From NCBI RefSeq assembly GCF_016587415.1, contig NZ_BNJI01000001.1, forward strand, positions 3,945,501 through 4,009,500: DNA of 64,000 bases, in the 5' to 3' direction. This document shows positions 28,791 through 37,537 of the stretch, in pieces; positions within the stretch are counted from its first letter, which is position 1, and the number at the start of each line of letters is the position of its first letter. The stretch is from Ktedonobacter sp. SOSP1-85 (lineage in GTDB: Bacteria; Chloroflexota; Ktedonobacteria; Ktedonobacterales; Ktedonobacteraceae). The translations under genes and the position numbers were made by a program. Below the pieces are notes generated by a model. That model saw only the letters and a program-made list of their open reading frames with translations. It was not told the origin of the DNA and did not search any database.

Positions 28791-29970
28791 TCGACGCTTG
28801 CAGGAGCCAGATAAAGATCCCTCTGCACTCTATCTGGAGAAAGAGGGACGGCTACCGGATGACTTTTCGAAAGAAGATCTAGACTTTGCCCATGAGTTAC
28901 AGGGGCTCTTCTCACCTGCGGATGAGGAGCTGCCTCCCTACTTTGTGCAAACGCTGCTAGACGCGGAGAATAGTCGTTTCCAGCCCGCTACTCAAGGACT
29001 AGAGCAGCGGACATACGCTCGTGTGTTTCGTCGCCTACGCCTGCATCGCCACCTTTTTCGCTTCTCGCTTTGGCAGTGGGTATCTCAAATGGCTCCGGTA
29101 CAGCGTCCTCTGGCTGTTGTGGCTTCTTCTTGCTTTTTATTTATGCTGGCTACAATGATGGCCACAGGCAACGCCTTTGCCTCGGGAGTCATCTATCTCG
29201 TTGCGGGACCGCATGCAGGCGTGGTACAGACACGCTTGCTTCCCAAAGAGTTGGATGCAGCAAAGACCTCTCCCCAGCCGTTGCGGGCAAATATTGAGAA
29301 TGAACCAAAGCAGATTAGCTTTCTGGAAACCGTTTCACGCCTGCAATTCCCCCTCTACTGGCCGAGTTATCTGCCTGAGAACTATACGATGGAGGAGGCC
29401 TACCTGATCCAGAACCAGGGTGTGTTCTGGACGGATGGCCCCGTCCTGCAATTAGTGAGCCATTATTCAGCACCTGGTTTGAAACCGCATGGTTCGGGAA
29501 AAATTACCATCTGGGAATTGAAGCCACGAGTCAAGGTTATTCAAAACGTTTCGCTTGGTTCGGCGCATGAGCTACGGATTGGTCCCGATGGTCAGGCGGC
29601 TATCACTGTTGATGGCAACTGGGTGTATAATTTGGATAATAGTACCCATGAGTGGGTTCATGATGGTCAGATTGAGTTGATCTATGAACGCAATGGCGTG
29701 ATCTTTTGGATTCAGGGCGATCAACACGATGGAGTCACGCAAGATGTACTTAGCCAGATTGCTACACAGTTAAACCAGTTTAATGTACAGCGCGTCTTCC
29801 AGACCATGGGGCATGTGAATAGTTTCCAGCAAAGTACAGAATACCCTGCCTGGATGGTGCGAACGCTGCTCGTGGATAAAGATAATCCCGATGGTCCTTC
29901 GCTCCTGGTGCTCCCGCCTGATGGGTCTACACCAACGAAAGATCAACGTGGTGTCGATAACTCCCCCTGA
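28771..29970 (+). CDS. Membrane protein, probable anti-sigma partner (DUF4367-like outer domain)
   Basis: 399 residues, ATG at 28771 with AAGGAG 7 bases upstream, inside the end of the sigma gene. Residues 1-100 are acidic and cytosolic, long enough for an anti-sigma domain although no zinc-binding HxxxCxxC is seen. A membrane helix lies at about 112-135 (LAVVASSCFLFMLATMMATG). The outer domain contains FPLYWPSYLPENYTMEEAY and later VDGNWVYNL, which resemble DUF4367/RsgI-type domains. The role as anti-sigma factor is inferred from position, overlap and topology. Confidence 0.7.
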   Translation: MSMSEFDRRLQEPDKDPSALYLEKEGRLPDDFSKEDLDFAHELQGLFSPADEELPPYFVQTLLDAENSRFQPATQGLEQRTYARVFRRLRLHRHLFRFSLWQWVSQMAPVQRPLAVVASSCFLFMLATMMATGNAFASGVIYLVAGPHAGVVQTRLLPKELDAAKTSPQPLRANIENEPKQISFLETVSRLQFPLYWPSYLPENYTMEEAYLIQNQGVFWTDGPVLQLVSHYSAPGLKPHGSGKITIWELKPRVKVIQNVSLGSAHELRIGPDGQAAITVDGNWVYNLDNSTHEWVHDGQIELIYERNGVIFWIQGDQHDGVTQDVLSQIATQLNQFNVQRVFQTMGHVNSFQQSTEYPAWMVRTLLVDKDNPDGPSLLVLPPDGSTPTKDQRGVDNSP

Positions 29971-29994
29971 TATGCTATAAATTTTTGATCTGTT

Positions 29995-30301
29995 GAAGAG
30001 TGAAGGTGGGGAGTGCAGAGGGGTGTCAGTTCCTCTGCATCCAACTGAAAAGTGAACGCGGGGAGTGCAGAGGGGCGTCAGCCCTTCTGCGTCCAACTGA
30101 AGAGTGAGCGCGGGGAGTGCAGAGGGGCGTCAGTTCCTCTGCGTCCAACTGAAGAGTGAAGGTGGGGAGTGCAGAGGGGCGTCAACCCCTCTGCATCCAA
30201 CTGAAAAGTGAAGGTGGGGAGTGCAGAGGGGCGTCAGCCCCTCTGCATCCAACTGAAAAGTGAAGGTGGGGAGTGCAGAGGGGCGTCAGCCCCTCTGCGT
30301 C
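29995..30301 (+). repeat. Family D: six tandem 52-bp hairpin units
   Basis: Units start at 29995 and every 52 bases after. Each contains GGGGAGTGCAGAGGGG, a CGTCAG-type loop and CCCCTCTGCGTCC, so each folds as a 9-bp stem. Differences inside the stem (units 1, 2 and 3) turn G-C pairs into G-U pairs and never break pairing. Not a CRISPR array: the units are contiguous with no spacers. Confidence 0.9.
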
Positions 30302-30345
30302 TCATTCCCCTGCCGCCGTAGGCGGCAGACATAAGAAAAAAAAGA

Positions 30346-32091
30346 GTGTATGTGAAAAAAAGAGGCGCCGCGCTGGAGAGAACCAGGAGGCGCCTCTTTC
30401 TCTTTTTACTACTTGCTTGTTTGCCACTGATATTCTCAGGATGTTTGAATACAGCTGCTCCTCCGGCAACGATAAACTCTCCATTGCTGGGGACGTATAA
30501 CATGACGCCCTATCCTGGTAGGCAGGTTTCCGGGCAGCTGACGCTTGGCGACCTGGCACTGCCTTCCGCTCCCAATCCACTCTTTGCCAGCACTTCAGCC
30601 GACCTGGCGCTCGATAGCGCGCTCTGGGGCCAGCCTGTGGTTTTTGATAACCACTTCCAGGCTCACGCCGATGAACTGACCGAGGTGCCCCTGCCTGAGA
30701 ATGGTGGGGTGAGCGATGATGGCAAGACGATTACTATGCACCTGCGCCCCGATCTCCGCTGGTCGGATAATCAGCCTATACAGGCCGCGGATTTTCGCTT
30801 CTGGTGGCGCTTAAACCAGGACCCTCAGACGGGGGCGATCCTTCGATCAGGCTATGATCAGATCGACTCCATTGAAACGCCTGATGCTTTGACTGTGGTG
30901 CTACATATGAAGCGCCCCTTTGGCCCCTATCTCTTTTATCTCCCGCTTGCCGCGCCTGAACATGCCTGGGGGCACCTGCGCCCAATTGATTTGCAGAACA
31001 TCGTCTCCATTTATCAAGCCCCGCAGGTGACAAGTGGCCCTTATCAAGTCGAGCGCTTCGAGCCAGGAAAACGCTATGTGCTGACGCCTAATCATGCCTA
31101 TCACTCAACGCTTTTTCATGGTCCCTACCTGGCTGGTATCACTTACCAGGTGTATCCCTCCGTGCAGACTCTGTCTCAGGCCGTCCGCCAGGGCACAGCC
31201 ACAATCGCGCAAGGCTATCAAGAGCCAGATCTTCCACTTCTGCGCAGCTTGCCGGGACGGATGCAGCAGGTGAGTGTTCCAACCGCCTCATATGCCCACC
31301 TGGATCTGAATCTCGACCATCCACTCCTGCAAGACCTGCGTGTGCGCCAGGCACTACAAGCGGCAATCGATGTCTGCGGATTGCTACACGACGTCCTGAA
31401 GGATTCTGGTTGTCAGCGACGCGTCAACCAGGTTGAGCCATCCCCCTCATTGTACTATGATGCGGTGCTTCCGTCTGCGAGATATAATCCCGCGCTGGCG
31501 CGCCGTTTGCTGGCCCAGGCAGGTTGGAAAACCAACCGCACAGGTATCTTAGAGAAAAACTCACAGCCATTTATATTACGCCTGGTGACAACATCGCAGG
31601 ATCCAGTGCGCCTGGCTGTGGCACAAGCACTTGAGCGCGATCTGCGTGCAATTGGCATTCAATTGACGATCACAACCTATGATCTGAGCAGTTTCTTTGG
31701 ACTTTCTACCAGGGGAGGCGTGCTGGCGACGGGCAAATTTGACCTGGCGCTGTTCACCTATTTTAATGGCCCCGAGCCTGACGAGGCCTACAGCGTCTTT
31801 CACTCCTCCCAAGTGCCAGGTGAGCAGCAACCAGGCGGGAGTAACTATGGACGCGTGCGCGATGCCCAGCTTGACCAGGCTTTGGAGCAAGGCCGCTCAC
31901 TGGTCGCATTCTCCGCGCGCCATGAGGCTTACCAGCGTTTTCTCGCGCGCCTGAATGCCCAGGTCTATATGCTGCCGCTTTACTGCGAGCTGAATCTGCT
32001 GACGGTTGATGCCCACCTGCATAATATCTTTCCGAATGCCAATCCCTCCTTGAATACCTGGAATATCGCTGACTGGTGGTTGAGTTCCTAG
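30346..32091 (+). CDS. Peptide/oligopeptide-binding lipoprotein of an ABC transporter
   Basis: 581 residues from a GTG at 30346 (GTG at 30352 is equally possible). Signal: RTRRRLFLFLLLACLPLIFSGC with lipobox FSGC, so it is lipid-anchored outside the membrane. The rest is a family 5 solute-binding protein: ADFRFWWRLNQDP, LTVVLHMKRPFGPYLFYLP, VRQALQAAIDV, ARRLLAQAGWKT and a C-terminal YMLPLYCELNL. No permease or ATPase gene adjoins it, so it must work with a transporter encoded elsewhere or act as a sensor. The signal-peptide region contains an 11-bp inverted repeat followed by CTCTTTTT. Confidence 0.85.
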   Translation: MYVKKRGAALERTRRRLFLFLLLACLPLIFSGCLNTAAPPATINSPLLGTYNMTPYPGRQVSGQLTLGDLALPSAPNPLFASTSADLALDSALWGQPVVFDNHFQAHADELTEVPLPENGGVSDDGKTITMHLRPDLRWSDNQPIQAADFRFWWRLNQDPQTGAILRSGYDQIDSIETPDALTVVLHMKRPFGPYLFYLPLAAPEHAWGHLRPIDLQNIVSIYQAPQVTSGPYQVERFEPGKRYVLTPNHAYHSTLFHGPYLAGITYQVYPSVQTLSQAVRQGTATIAQGYQEPDLPLLRSLPGRMQQVSVPTASYAHLDLNLDHPLLQDLRVRQALQAAIDVCGLLHDVLKDSGCQRRVNQVEPSPSLYYDAVLPSARYNPALARRLLAQAGWKTNRTGILEKNSQPFILRLVTTSQDPVRLAVAQALERDLRAIGIQLTITTYDLSSFFGLSTRGGVLATGKFDLALFTYFNGPEPDEAYSVFHSSQVPGEQQPGGSNYGRVRDAQLDQALEQGRSLVAFSARHEAYQRFLARLNAQVYMLPLYCELNLLTVDAHLHNIFPNANPSLNTWNIADWWLSS

Positions 32092-32680
32092 TGAGGAGGA
32101 TTTAAATGGTGATTTTTGTGTCAGAGCGAAAATTGGTAGATAAAAGCGTTTCATTTTGTCTTCTTATGCGATGTATATAGTAGAGATAGGGAACACAGCA
32201 GGAACAAAATCGGCCTTAGCTGTGTTCCCTATAGGGTATGGAGCTCCGCGAAGAAATGCTTCGCATAGCAATGCACAGTAATGGTATATCATAATCTCCA
32301 CTGGCCCATTCTGGAACATTAAGCACTGCAACTTTTTTGCGCTCTCATCCGTATTGTAGATGGCTGAGAGAAAGCAAACGGTGTTGATGGAAATGGTTGT
32401 TTTGTGTATCAGGTTGAGATTATGGGTTGTCAGAGCGTTCCTCTAGACAATGCTGTGTTTCATCTGGTATGCTATCTATGGGCTGGAAGAGTCCCACAGG
32501 GAGTAATCCCTGTCAAAGCCTGATAGCTCGCTGAGCGAGCATGCAAGAAGCAAAAAGCTTTTCGCTATAGGGTGCTTTACCAGTTGGAGGATTCGTCTGA
32601 TGCGTGTAAAAAACCACGTTGAGGACGCTTCGTTGGCAATGACGGCAGCGGAGCTACTTCCCACCTCAAAGGAGAGGCCA
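32092..32680 (+). promoter_or_regulatory. Gene-free region with stem-loops, leader of the XRE gene
   Basis: About 590 bases. A 13-bp stem TAGGGAACACAGC / GCTGTGTTCCCTA (32187-32231) may end the upstream transcript. Nearer the XRE gene lie ACAGGGA-GTAA-TCCCTGT and GCTCGC-TGA-GCGAGC, two compact hairpins in the presumed leader. No gene seen. Confidence 0.4.
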
Positions 32681-32914
32681 ATGAAAACTGCTAAGGACAA
32701 AAGTTTGAAGGCTCGCGGTTTGACCCGTGGCTTGACCAATCTACGTATTCTACGTCAACGTCAGGGAATAAGCCTGAGCCAGTTAGCTAATCTCAGTGGT
32801 CTTCGTCGAGATACTATTACTTCTTTGGAGACAGGGCGTGTTGAGGCTCAGCCATACCATTTGCGTATGCTAGCTCGTGTCCTGGGTGTTCCAGCGCTTG
32901 AACTGGTTTCTTAA
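32681..32914 (+). CDS. XRE-family helix-turn-helix regulator
   Basis: 77 residues from the ATG at 32681 (AAAGGAG upstream); the longer frame from 32600 lacks an RBS. One Cro/C1-type HTH: LRILRQRQGISLSQLANLSGLRRDTITSLETGRVEAQPYHLRMLARVLGV, then a short end. It is about the minimal size for a DNA-binding domain with no sensor part. The gene stands alone; its targets are unknown. Confidence 0.85.
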   Translation: MKTAKDKSLKARGLTRGLTNLRILRQRQGISLSQLANLSGLRRDTITSLETGRVEAQPYHLRMLARVLGVPALELVS

Positions 32915-33142
32915 TCGTCACGCAGTGCATGCATTTCTGTATGTATATGTGTGAATATAGGTCTCGACTCTAATCTGAGAAACGCACAGAAGGGCATCTG
33001 TTTTCTTCTCTAGATGCCCTGGGTATAATATATTCTTCTTTTGCTCTTCCGCGCAGGGGCTGTCGCTTTTGCCCCCGCGGCAGGAATGAGATATTTTCCT
33101 TTTCTCGTTGCATGTGACTTTTCGCGCCTACGGCGCTCACTA

Positions 33143-33203
33143 ATACACAGAGAAGTGCGGATTGAGCGGGCTAAGCCCGCTCAATCCGCACTTCTCTGTG
33201 TAT
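33143..33203. repeat. Perfect 61-bp palindrome between convergent genes
   Basis: 30-bp arms (33143-33172 and 33174-33203) around one central base. It lies after the XRE gene with no T-run, in a sequence not shared with other loci in the window. Confidence 0.8.
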
Positions 33204-33292
33204 GAAAAGAGGCTCTCGTAAAAGGAGCAAAAGAACAGAAGATTGTCATGTTCCAGACCAAGACCCGAAAAACGGTTCTGCTGGGCACATGC

Positions 33293-33330
33293 CACCCCTC
33301 TCTCACTCTTCATGGAGAGTGGGAGGGGTG
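33293..33330. terminator. Stem-loop after the second M42 gene
   Basis: CACCCCTC and ACTCT on the left pair with AGAGT and GAGGGGTG on the right (15-17 bp with a small bulge). It lies 16 bases beyond the M42 stop; no T-tail on that strand. Confidence 0.5.
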
Positions 33331-33345
33331 AAGAGTTCTATGCCT

Positions 33346-34395
33346 CTAGAGCGAATAGTCGCCGTTGTGGGCATCTTCCAGATAACGGGCCAGCAAGGTA
33401 ATACTCGCTTCCAGATCGGCCTGGTGGATCATTTCGTTGACCGTATGGACGTAGCGGGTAGGCGTCGAGAGTGTGATCGTGGGTGAGCCTTCGCGTGTTC
33501 GCTGCATCGCTCCCGCATCTGTCCCGCCCCGTGGCAGCACCTCAAGCTGATGGGGAATGTTGTGCCGCTTCGCCAAATCGCGGAAGTGCCGCACGAGCTT
33601 ATGGTTGGAGATATGCGACGAGTCGAAGACTTTGATGGCGGTGCCCTCGCCCAGTCGTGTGACCGCATCCTGATCAGCGCCACCAGGGATATCCCCCGCC
33701 AGAGTAATATCCAGCGCTACACTCACATCCGGTTGAACCTGGTAGGCGGCAGTGGTTGCGCCACGTAGACCCACCTCTTCCTGGACCGTGGCGACGGCAT
33801 AAATAGTCACCTCATGGTTCCGCAAAGCGCGCAAGGCTTCGAGCATCACAAAGAGGCTGGCGCGGTCATCCAGTGACTTGCTGACGACCATATCGCCAAC
33901 AACTTCCAGCGTGCGATCCATCGTGATCATATCGCCCACTTCTACTTTTGCACGCACCTGTTCGTTTGACAAGCCGAGATCAATAAAGAGATCATCGATT
34001 TTCGCCGCCGCGGGTTTCTCATTGCCTAACAGGTGAATAGGCTTGCTCGCTGGCATCAGGACTCCCCGTAGGGTCTGGCCCGCAAAGCCGTGGACCAGGA
34101 CACGCTGAGCAAAGAGCACGCGGGCATCAAAACCACCCACCGGCTGAATACGGATGAATCCCTGGTTATCAATATGCTTGACGATGAAGCCGATTTCATC
34201 CATATGTGCAGCCAGCATGACACGACGCTCACTTTTGCCTCGCTTCAAGGCGATGATGTTGCCCATGCGATCAACGCTGACCTCGTCGGTAAGTGTGCGC
34301 AGTTCTTCCAGGATCAGGGCGCGCACCTGGTCCTCACGCCCTGAAATACCTGGTGTTTCCGCGATTTTTTTCAGCAATTCAATATTGAGTGCCAT
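33346..34395 (-). CDS. M42-family metallo-aminopeptidase (second copy)
   Basis: 349 residues, GGAGAG before the ATG. Same family as 9339-10403: AAHMDEIGFIV, GGFDARVLF, SKSLDDRASLFVM, VATVQEEVGLRGATTAAY, ALDITLAGDIPGG, and PRGGTDAGAMQ with RYVHTVNEM. All expected metal and catalytic positions are kept, so both copies should be active cytosolic aminopeptidases. They are clearly diverged rather than a recent duplication. A palindromic element lies upstream and a stem-loop follows. Confidence 0.9.
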   Translation of the reverse strand: MALNIELLKKIAETPGISGREDQVRALILEELRTLTDEVSVDRMGNIIALKRGKSERRVMLAAHMDEIGFIVKHIDNQGFIRIQPVGGFDARVLFAQRVLVHGFAGQTLRGVLMPASKPIHLLGNEKPAAAKIDDLFIDLGLSNEQVRAKVEVGDMITMDRTLEVVGDMVVSKSLDDRASLFVMLEALRALRNHEVTIYAVATVQEEVGLRGATTAAYQVQPDVSVALDITLAGDIPGGADQDAVTRLGEGTAIKVFDSSHISNHKLVRHFRDLAKRHNIPHQLEVLPRGGTDAGAMQRTREGSPTITLSTPTRYVHTVNEMIHQADLEASITLLARYLEDAHNGDYSL

Positions 34396-34537
34396 TCTTA
34401 CTCTCCTCTTACTTTGTAACTCGATGTGTCTCTGTACAGGACACAGGCGCGGTGTATGGGCTCTTCAAAGTCATACTCCTCTTCCATAGGTTTACAACAC
34501 CAGCGAAAGTTTGTCCAGCCCATATGCAAGCAAGACA

Positions 34538-34699
34538 GGGCTATTTAATTCTCTTTTGCTTCTTGCCTCGGTTCGCTACGCTCACCTCGGGGTAAGGATG
34601 TCTGGGTTGAAAAAGGCTCCGCCTTTTTCAACCCAGACATCCTTACCCCTGAGCGCCGCAGGCGCGAAGGACCCCATATTTTCGAGAATTGAATAGCCC
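34538..34699. repeat. Composite palindromic element, about 160 bp
   Basis: Outer arms GGGCTATTTAATTCTC (34538) and GAGAATTGAATAGCCC (34684), one mismatch. Inside is a 29-bp perfect hairpin (34589-34617 with 34621-34649, loop TCC) and then GCGCCGCAGGCGC. It lies between divergent genes, so it is not needed as a terminator. Confidence 0.7.
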
Positions 34700-34749
34700 C
34701 GGCCTACCTCAGATTGGGCTTGATTTTGATGCTGTATTGGTGTATGCTA

Positions 34750-34772
34750 TTAATTAATCAGTTAGTTAATAA
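34750..34772 (+). promoter_or_regulatory. Candidate TetR operator 1
   Basis: 23 bp beginning TTAATTAATCAG and ending TTAATAA, 16 bases before the TetR start. A near match lies inverted at 35425-35447. Confidence 0.6.
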
Positions 34773-34788
34773 TTTGGAGTGAAGATAT

Positions 34789-35400
34789 ATGGCCAGGACC
34801 CCGAAGGTCGTTGAGGATCGGCGCGAACAGTTGTTGGATGCGGCAATACGCGTCTTTGCGCGCAAGGGCTTTTCACGTGCAACAAATAAGGATATTGCGC
34901 ATGAGGCTGATGTGACTCCAGGCCTGATTTATCATTACTTTGAGAGTAAAGAGGCCTTGTTGCAGGCGGTACTTGAGGAGCGCTCTCCTCTGAGCCTCCT
35001 GCGTTCGCTTCCCGCGCAGGTGATGGAGTTGCCGCCAGCCCAGTTCTTGCCTTCGCTTGTGTTACGGGTGCTCAAGATCGTTGAAGGTGAGCAATTTGTG
35101 CAGATTATTCGCGTCATTTTGCCAGAGTTGGTGCATAATCCCAGCATCTTACCCGTGGCTCCCAGTGTGCTTCAGCGAGCCGTAAATACGCTCGCAGCCT
35201 ACCTTGACCAGCAAATGGAGCAGGGGAAGCTGCGTCGTGTAGAGGATAGTCGCCTGGCTGCACAAACACTGATGGGGAGTGTGATTGGCTTTGTCTTACG
35301 GCGCCAGATCTTTCTCGATTCACAAGCACTTGCTTATAGTCAGGAGCAAGTTGCAAACACTATCGCTGATATTTTTCTTCAAGGACTCTTACCAGATTGA
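34789..35400 (+). CDS. TetR/AcrR-family transcriptional repressor
   Basis: 203 residues. N-terminal HTH: RREQLLDAAIRVFARKGFSRATNKDIAHEADVTPGLIYHYFESKEALLQAV, an excellent TetR match. The helical C-terminal part binds an unknown ligand. GGAG lies before the ATG. The next two genes encode an ABC exporter on the same strand, and matching dyads precede both this gene and the exporter, so it probably represses itself and the exporter until a substrate appears. Confidence 0.93.
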   Translation: MARTPKVVEDRREQLLDAAIRVFARKGFSRATNKDIAHEADVTPGLIYHYFESKEALLQAVLEERSPLSLLRSLPAQVMELPPAQFLPSLVLRVLKIVEGEQFVQIIRVILPELVHNPSILPVAPSVLQRAVNTLAAYLDQQMEQGKLRRVEDSRLAAQTLMGSVIGFVLRRQIFLDSQALAYSQEQVANTIADIFLQGLLPD

Positions 35401-35424
35401 GTCTCAAGCTCTTTTTTTGCTCTG

Positions 35425-35447
35425 CTATTAATTGTCTGATCAATCAA
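35425..35447 (-). promoter_or_regulatory. Candidate TetR operator 2
   Basis: On the minus strand it reads TTGATTGATCAG then ACAATTAATAG, which matches operator 1 at most positions. It lies 18 bases before the ABC ATPase start. Confidence 0.6.
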
Positions 35448-35465
35448 TAAGAAAGGCGGCTCTTC

Positions 35466-36296
35466 ATGAGTAAGGCTGGGGATGCAGCAATGGAGCAACA
35501 GTCACGGGTGGGCGAGCCTGTAATTGTGCTTGAGCATGTAGCGAAGCGCTTTGGTTCGCTCTATGCGCTAAAAGACCTTTCGCTGATGATCAACGCGGGC
35601 GAGACATATGGCTTTATTGGCCCCAATGGTTCTGGGAAGACGACGCTTATCCGTTTGCTGGTGGGTTTATCGCGACCCACACAAGGAACTATTTCTATTC
35701 TGGGAAAGCGCGTGCCTTCCCAGGCGGTGGCCCCTGCCATCGGATATATGACGCAGGCCAGCGCGCTCTATAATGACCTGACCGCACGTGAGAATCTGGA
35801 GTTTTTCGCGAGTATTTATGGCTTACGCGGAGAGGAGCGCCGCAGGCGTATCGATGAGGAGCTTGAGCGTGTGGAACTGGCCGAACGCGCTTCAAGCCTG
35901 GTGGCTCATTTTAGCGGCGGTATGAAGCAGCGACTCTCACTGGCCTGTGCCCTGGTGCACCGTCCCCAGGTCATTCTGCTGGATGAGCCGACCGTAGGCG
36001 TAGATCCTGAACTGCGCTTCTCTTTCTGGCAGTATTTCGCGCAGCTCAATCGCGAGGGGGTGACGATTATTGTATCGACTCACCATCTCGATGAGGCTAG
36101 CCGTTGCACGCGTCTTGGATTGTTACGCTCTGGTGAACTCCTGGCACAAGGAGCTCCCACCGAACTCCTGGAGCGCTCGGGGAAGAATTCGATGGAAGAG
36201 GCCTTTCTCTTCTTTGCACATCAAAATATGCCCTCTGGTGCTGCAGAGCAAGGATATACTACGTCTGCCCAGGATGAACAGGAGGTTCAATCATGA
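35466..36296 (+). CDS. ABC exporter ATPase subunit
   Basis: 276 residues. Walker A GPNGSGKTTLIRLLVG, signature HFSGGMKQRLSLACAL, Walker B VILLDEPTVGVDP and switch IVSTHHLDEA are intact. The N-terminus has about 20 extra residues (MSKAGDAAMEQQ); the ATG at 35490 is an alternative start. The stop overlaps the permease ATG (ATGA), a sign of coupled translation. Likely a drug or lipid exporter under the neighbouring TetR protein. Confidence 0.93.
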   Translation: MSKAGDAAMEQQSRVGEPVIVLEHVAKRFGSLYALKDLSLMINAGETYGFIGPNGSGKTTLIRLLVGLSRPTQGTISILGKRVPSQAVAPAIGYMTQASALYNDLTARENLEFFASIYGLRGEERRRRIDEELERVELAERASSLVAHFSGGMKQRLSLACALVHRPQVILLDEPTVGVDPELRFSFWQYFAQLNREGVTIIVSTHHLDEASRCTRLGLLRSGELLAQGAPTELLERSGKNSMEEAFLFFAHQNMPSGAAEQGYTTSAQDEQEVQS

Positions 36297-37444
36297 GTTT
36301 GGCGCGTATCTTCTCTCTCGCACAGCGCATTATGCGCCAGATTATTCGCGATAGACGCACGCTCGCGTTGATCTTTGTGATTCCCATTGTGCTGATGACG
36401 TTGCTCTACCTGGTACTCTCCAACACGACGACGGTGTATACTCTGGCCCTGGTACGCCCTGAAGGGGTGGGTAGTGAGCGCATTAACACCTTGATTGACC
36501 AGGCGCTTCCAGGGAACGATAAGCTCAAGACGCGCTCCATTGCTGCCAATCAGGTCGACAGTATATTGAAGAATGGCGATGCCGATGCCGCATTAGTCTT
36601 TCCCTCCGACTTTATGGACCAGTTCACGCGCGGTCAGAAGCCGAGCGTGCAGGTCGTACTGGAAGGCTCTGATCCTAATGTGGCGAGTGTGATGCGCCAG
36701 CAGGCGGAAGGCATCGCACGCCAGGTTGGCATCCTGCTGACGCTCTCGCGCCCTGCTTCTGATGTGCAGGGGCAATTGCCAGATCTTAAACAGCTTCCAT
36801 TCACGCTTGCGGAGCCACGTTACCTGTATGGTGGCTCTGACTATACCTCGACGGATGCGCTGGCTCCAGTCTTTATTGGAATCTTCTCCTTCTTCTTTGT
36901 CTTTCTCTTGACCTCGGTATCGTTTTTGCGTGAGCGCTCGCAGGGGACGATCGAGCGCGTCCTGGTCTCGCCCTTGAAGCGCGCGGAGCTGGTAACCGGG
37001 TACATATGTGGTTTTACGCTCTTTGCCCTGGTGCAGGCCCTGGTGATTCTCCTCTTTGTCGTCTTTGTCCTGCGGGTGCATTATAGCGGCAACCTGGCGC
37101 TGGTCTTTCTTGTCTCGCTCTTATTGACTATTGGCAGCGTCAACCTGGGCATCTTTCTCTCGACCTTCGCCCGTAACGAGTTCCAGGTCGTGCAATTTAT
37201 CCCTTTGATTCTGGGCGTCCAGATTTTTCTCTCGGGCATTTTCTGGCCAATCAAGCAGTTGCCTGCGCTGCTGCAACCCTTCACCTATCTCCTGCCGCTC
37301 ACGTATGCCAACGATGCCCTGCGCTCGGTCATGTTGAAGGGGATGGGATTCACGCAGATCTGGCAGCAGCTTGGAGCGCTGCTGGTCTTCGCCTTGCTCA
37401 TGGTGGGATTAAGCGCACTTACCATGCGTCGCGAGGTGGCTTAG
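36293..37444 (+). CDS. ABC-2-type exporter permease (YhgE/NodJ-like)
   Basis: 383 residues. One N-terminal helix (LALIFVIPIVLMTLLYLVLS) is followed by a large outer domain (about 50-180), then five helices: VFIGIFSFFFVFLLTSVSFL, YICGFTLFALVQALVILLFVVFV, LALVFLVSLLLTIGSVNLGIF, IPLILGVQIFLSGIFWPI and a last one near the end. The motif RERSQGTIERVLVSPLKRAELVTGY is typical of ABC-2 permeases. Six helices suggest a homodimeric exporter with the preceding ATPase. Confidence 0.92.
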   Translation: MSLARIFSLAQRIMRQIIRDRRTLALIFVIPIVLMTLLYLVLSNTTTVYTLALVRPEGVGSERINTLIDQALPGNDKLKTRSIAANQVDSILKNGDADAALVFPSDFMDQFTRGQKPSVQVVLEGSDPNVASVMRQQAEGIARQVGILLTLSRPASDVQGQLPDLKQLPFTLAEPRYLYGGSDYTSTDALAPVFIGIFSFFFVFLLTSVSFLRERSQGTIERVLVSPLKRAELVTGYICGFTLFALVQALVILLFVVFVLRVHYSGNLALVFLVSLLLTIGSVNLGIFLSTFARNEFQVVQFIPLILGVQIFLSGIFWPIKQLPALLQPFTYLLPLTYANDALRSVMLKGMGFTQIWQQLGALLVFALLMVGLSALTMRREVA

Positions 37445-37537
37445 GAGTGTTTGCCCTGTTGTTTCTGGCTGCTCTTTTGTAGTGTGTATCCTGGAGTATA
37501 GCCCTTAGTCATGTGTGCATGGCAAATAGATTGAGGT

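Noticed and set aside
29995..30301. Possible CRISPR array.
   Set aside because: The 52-bp units are directly adjacent with no unique spacers, and no cas genes are present.
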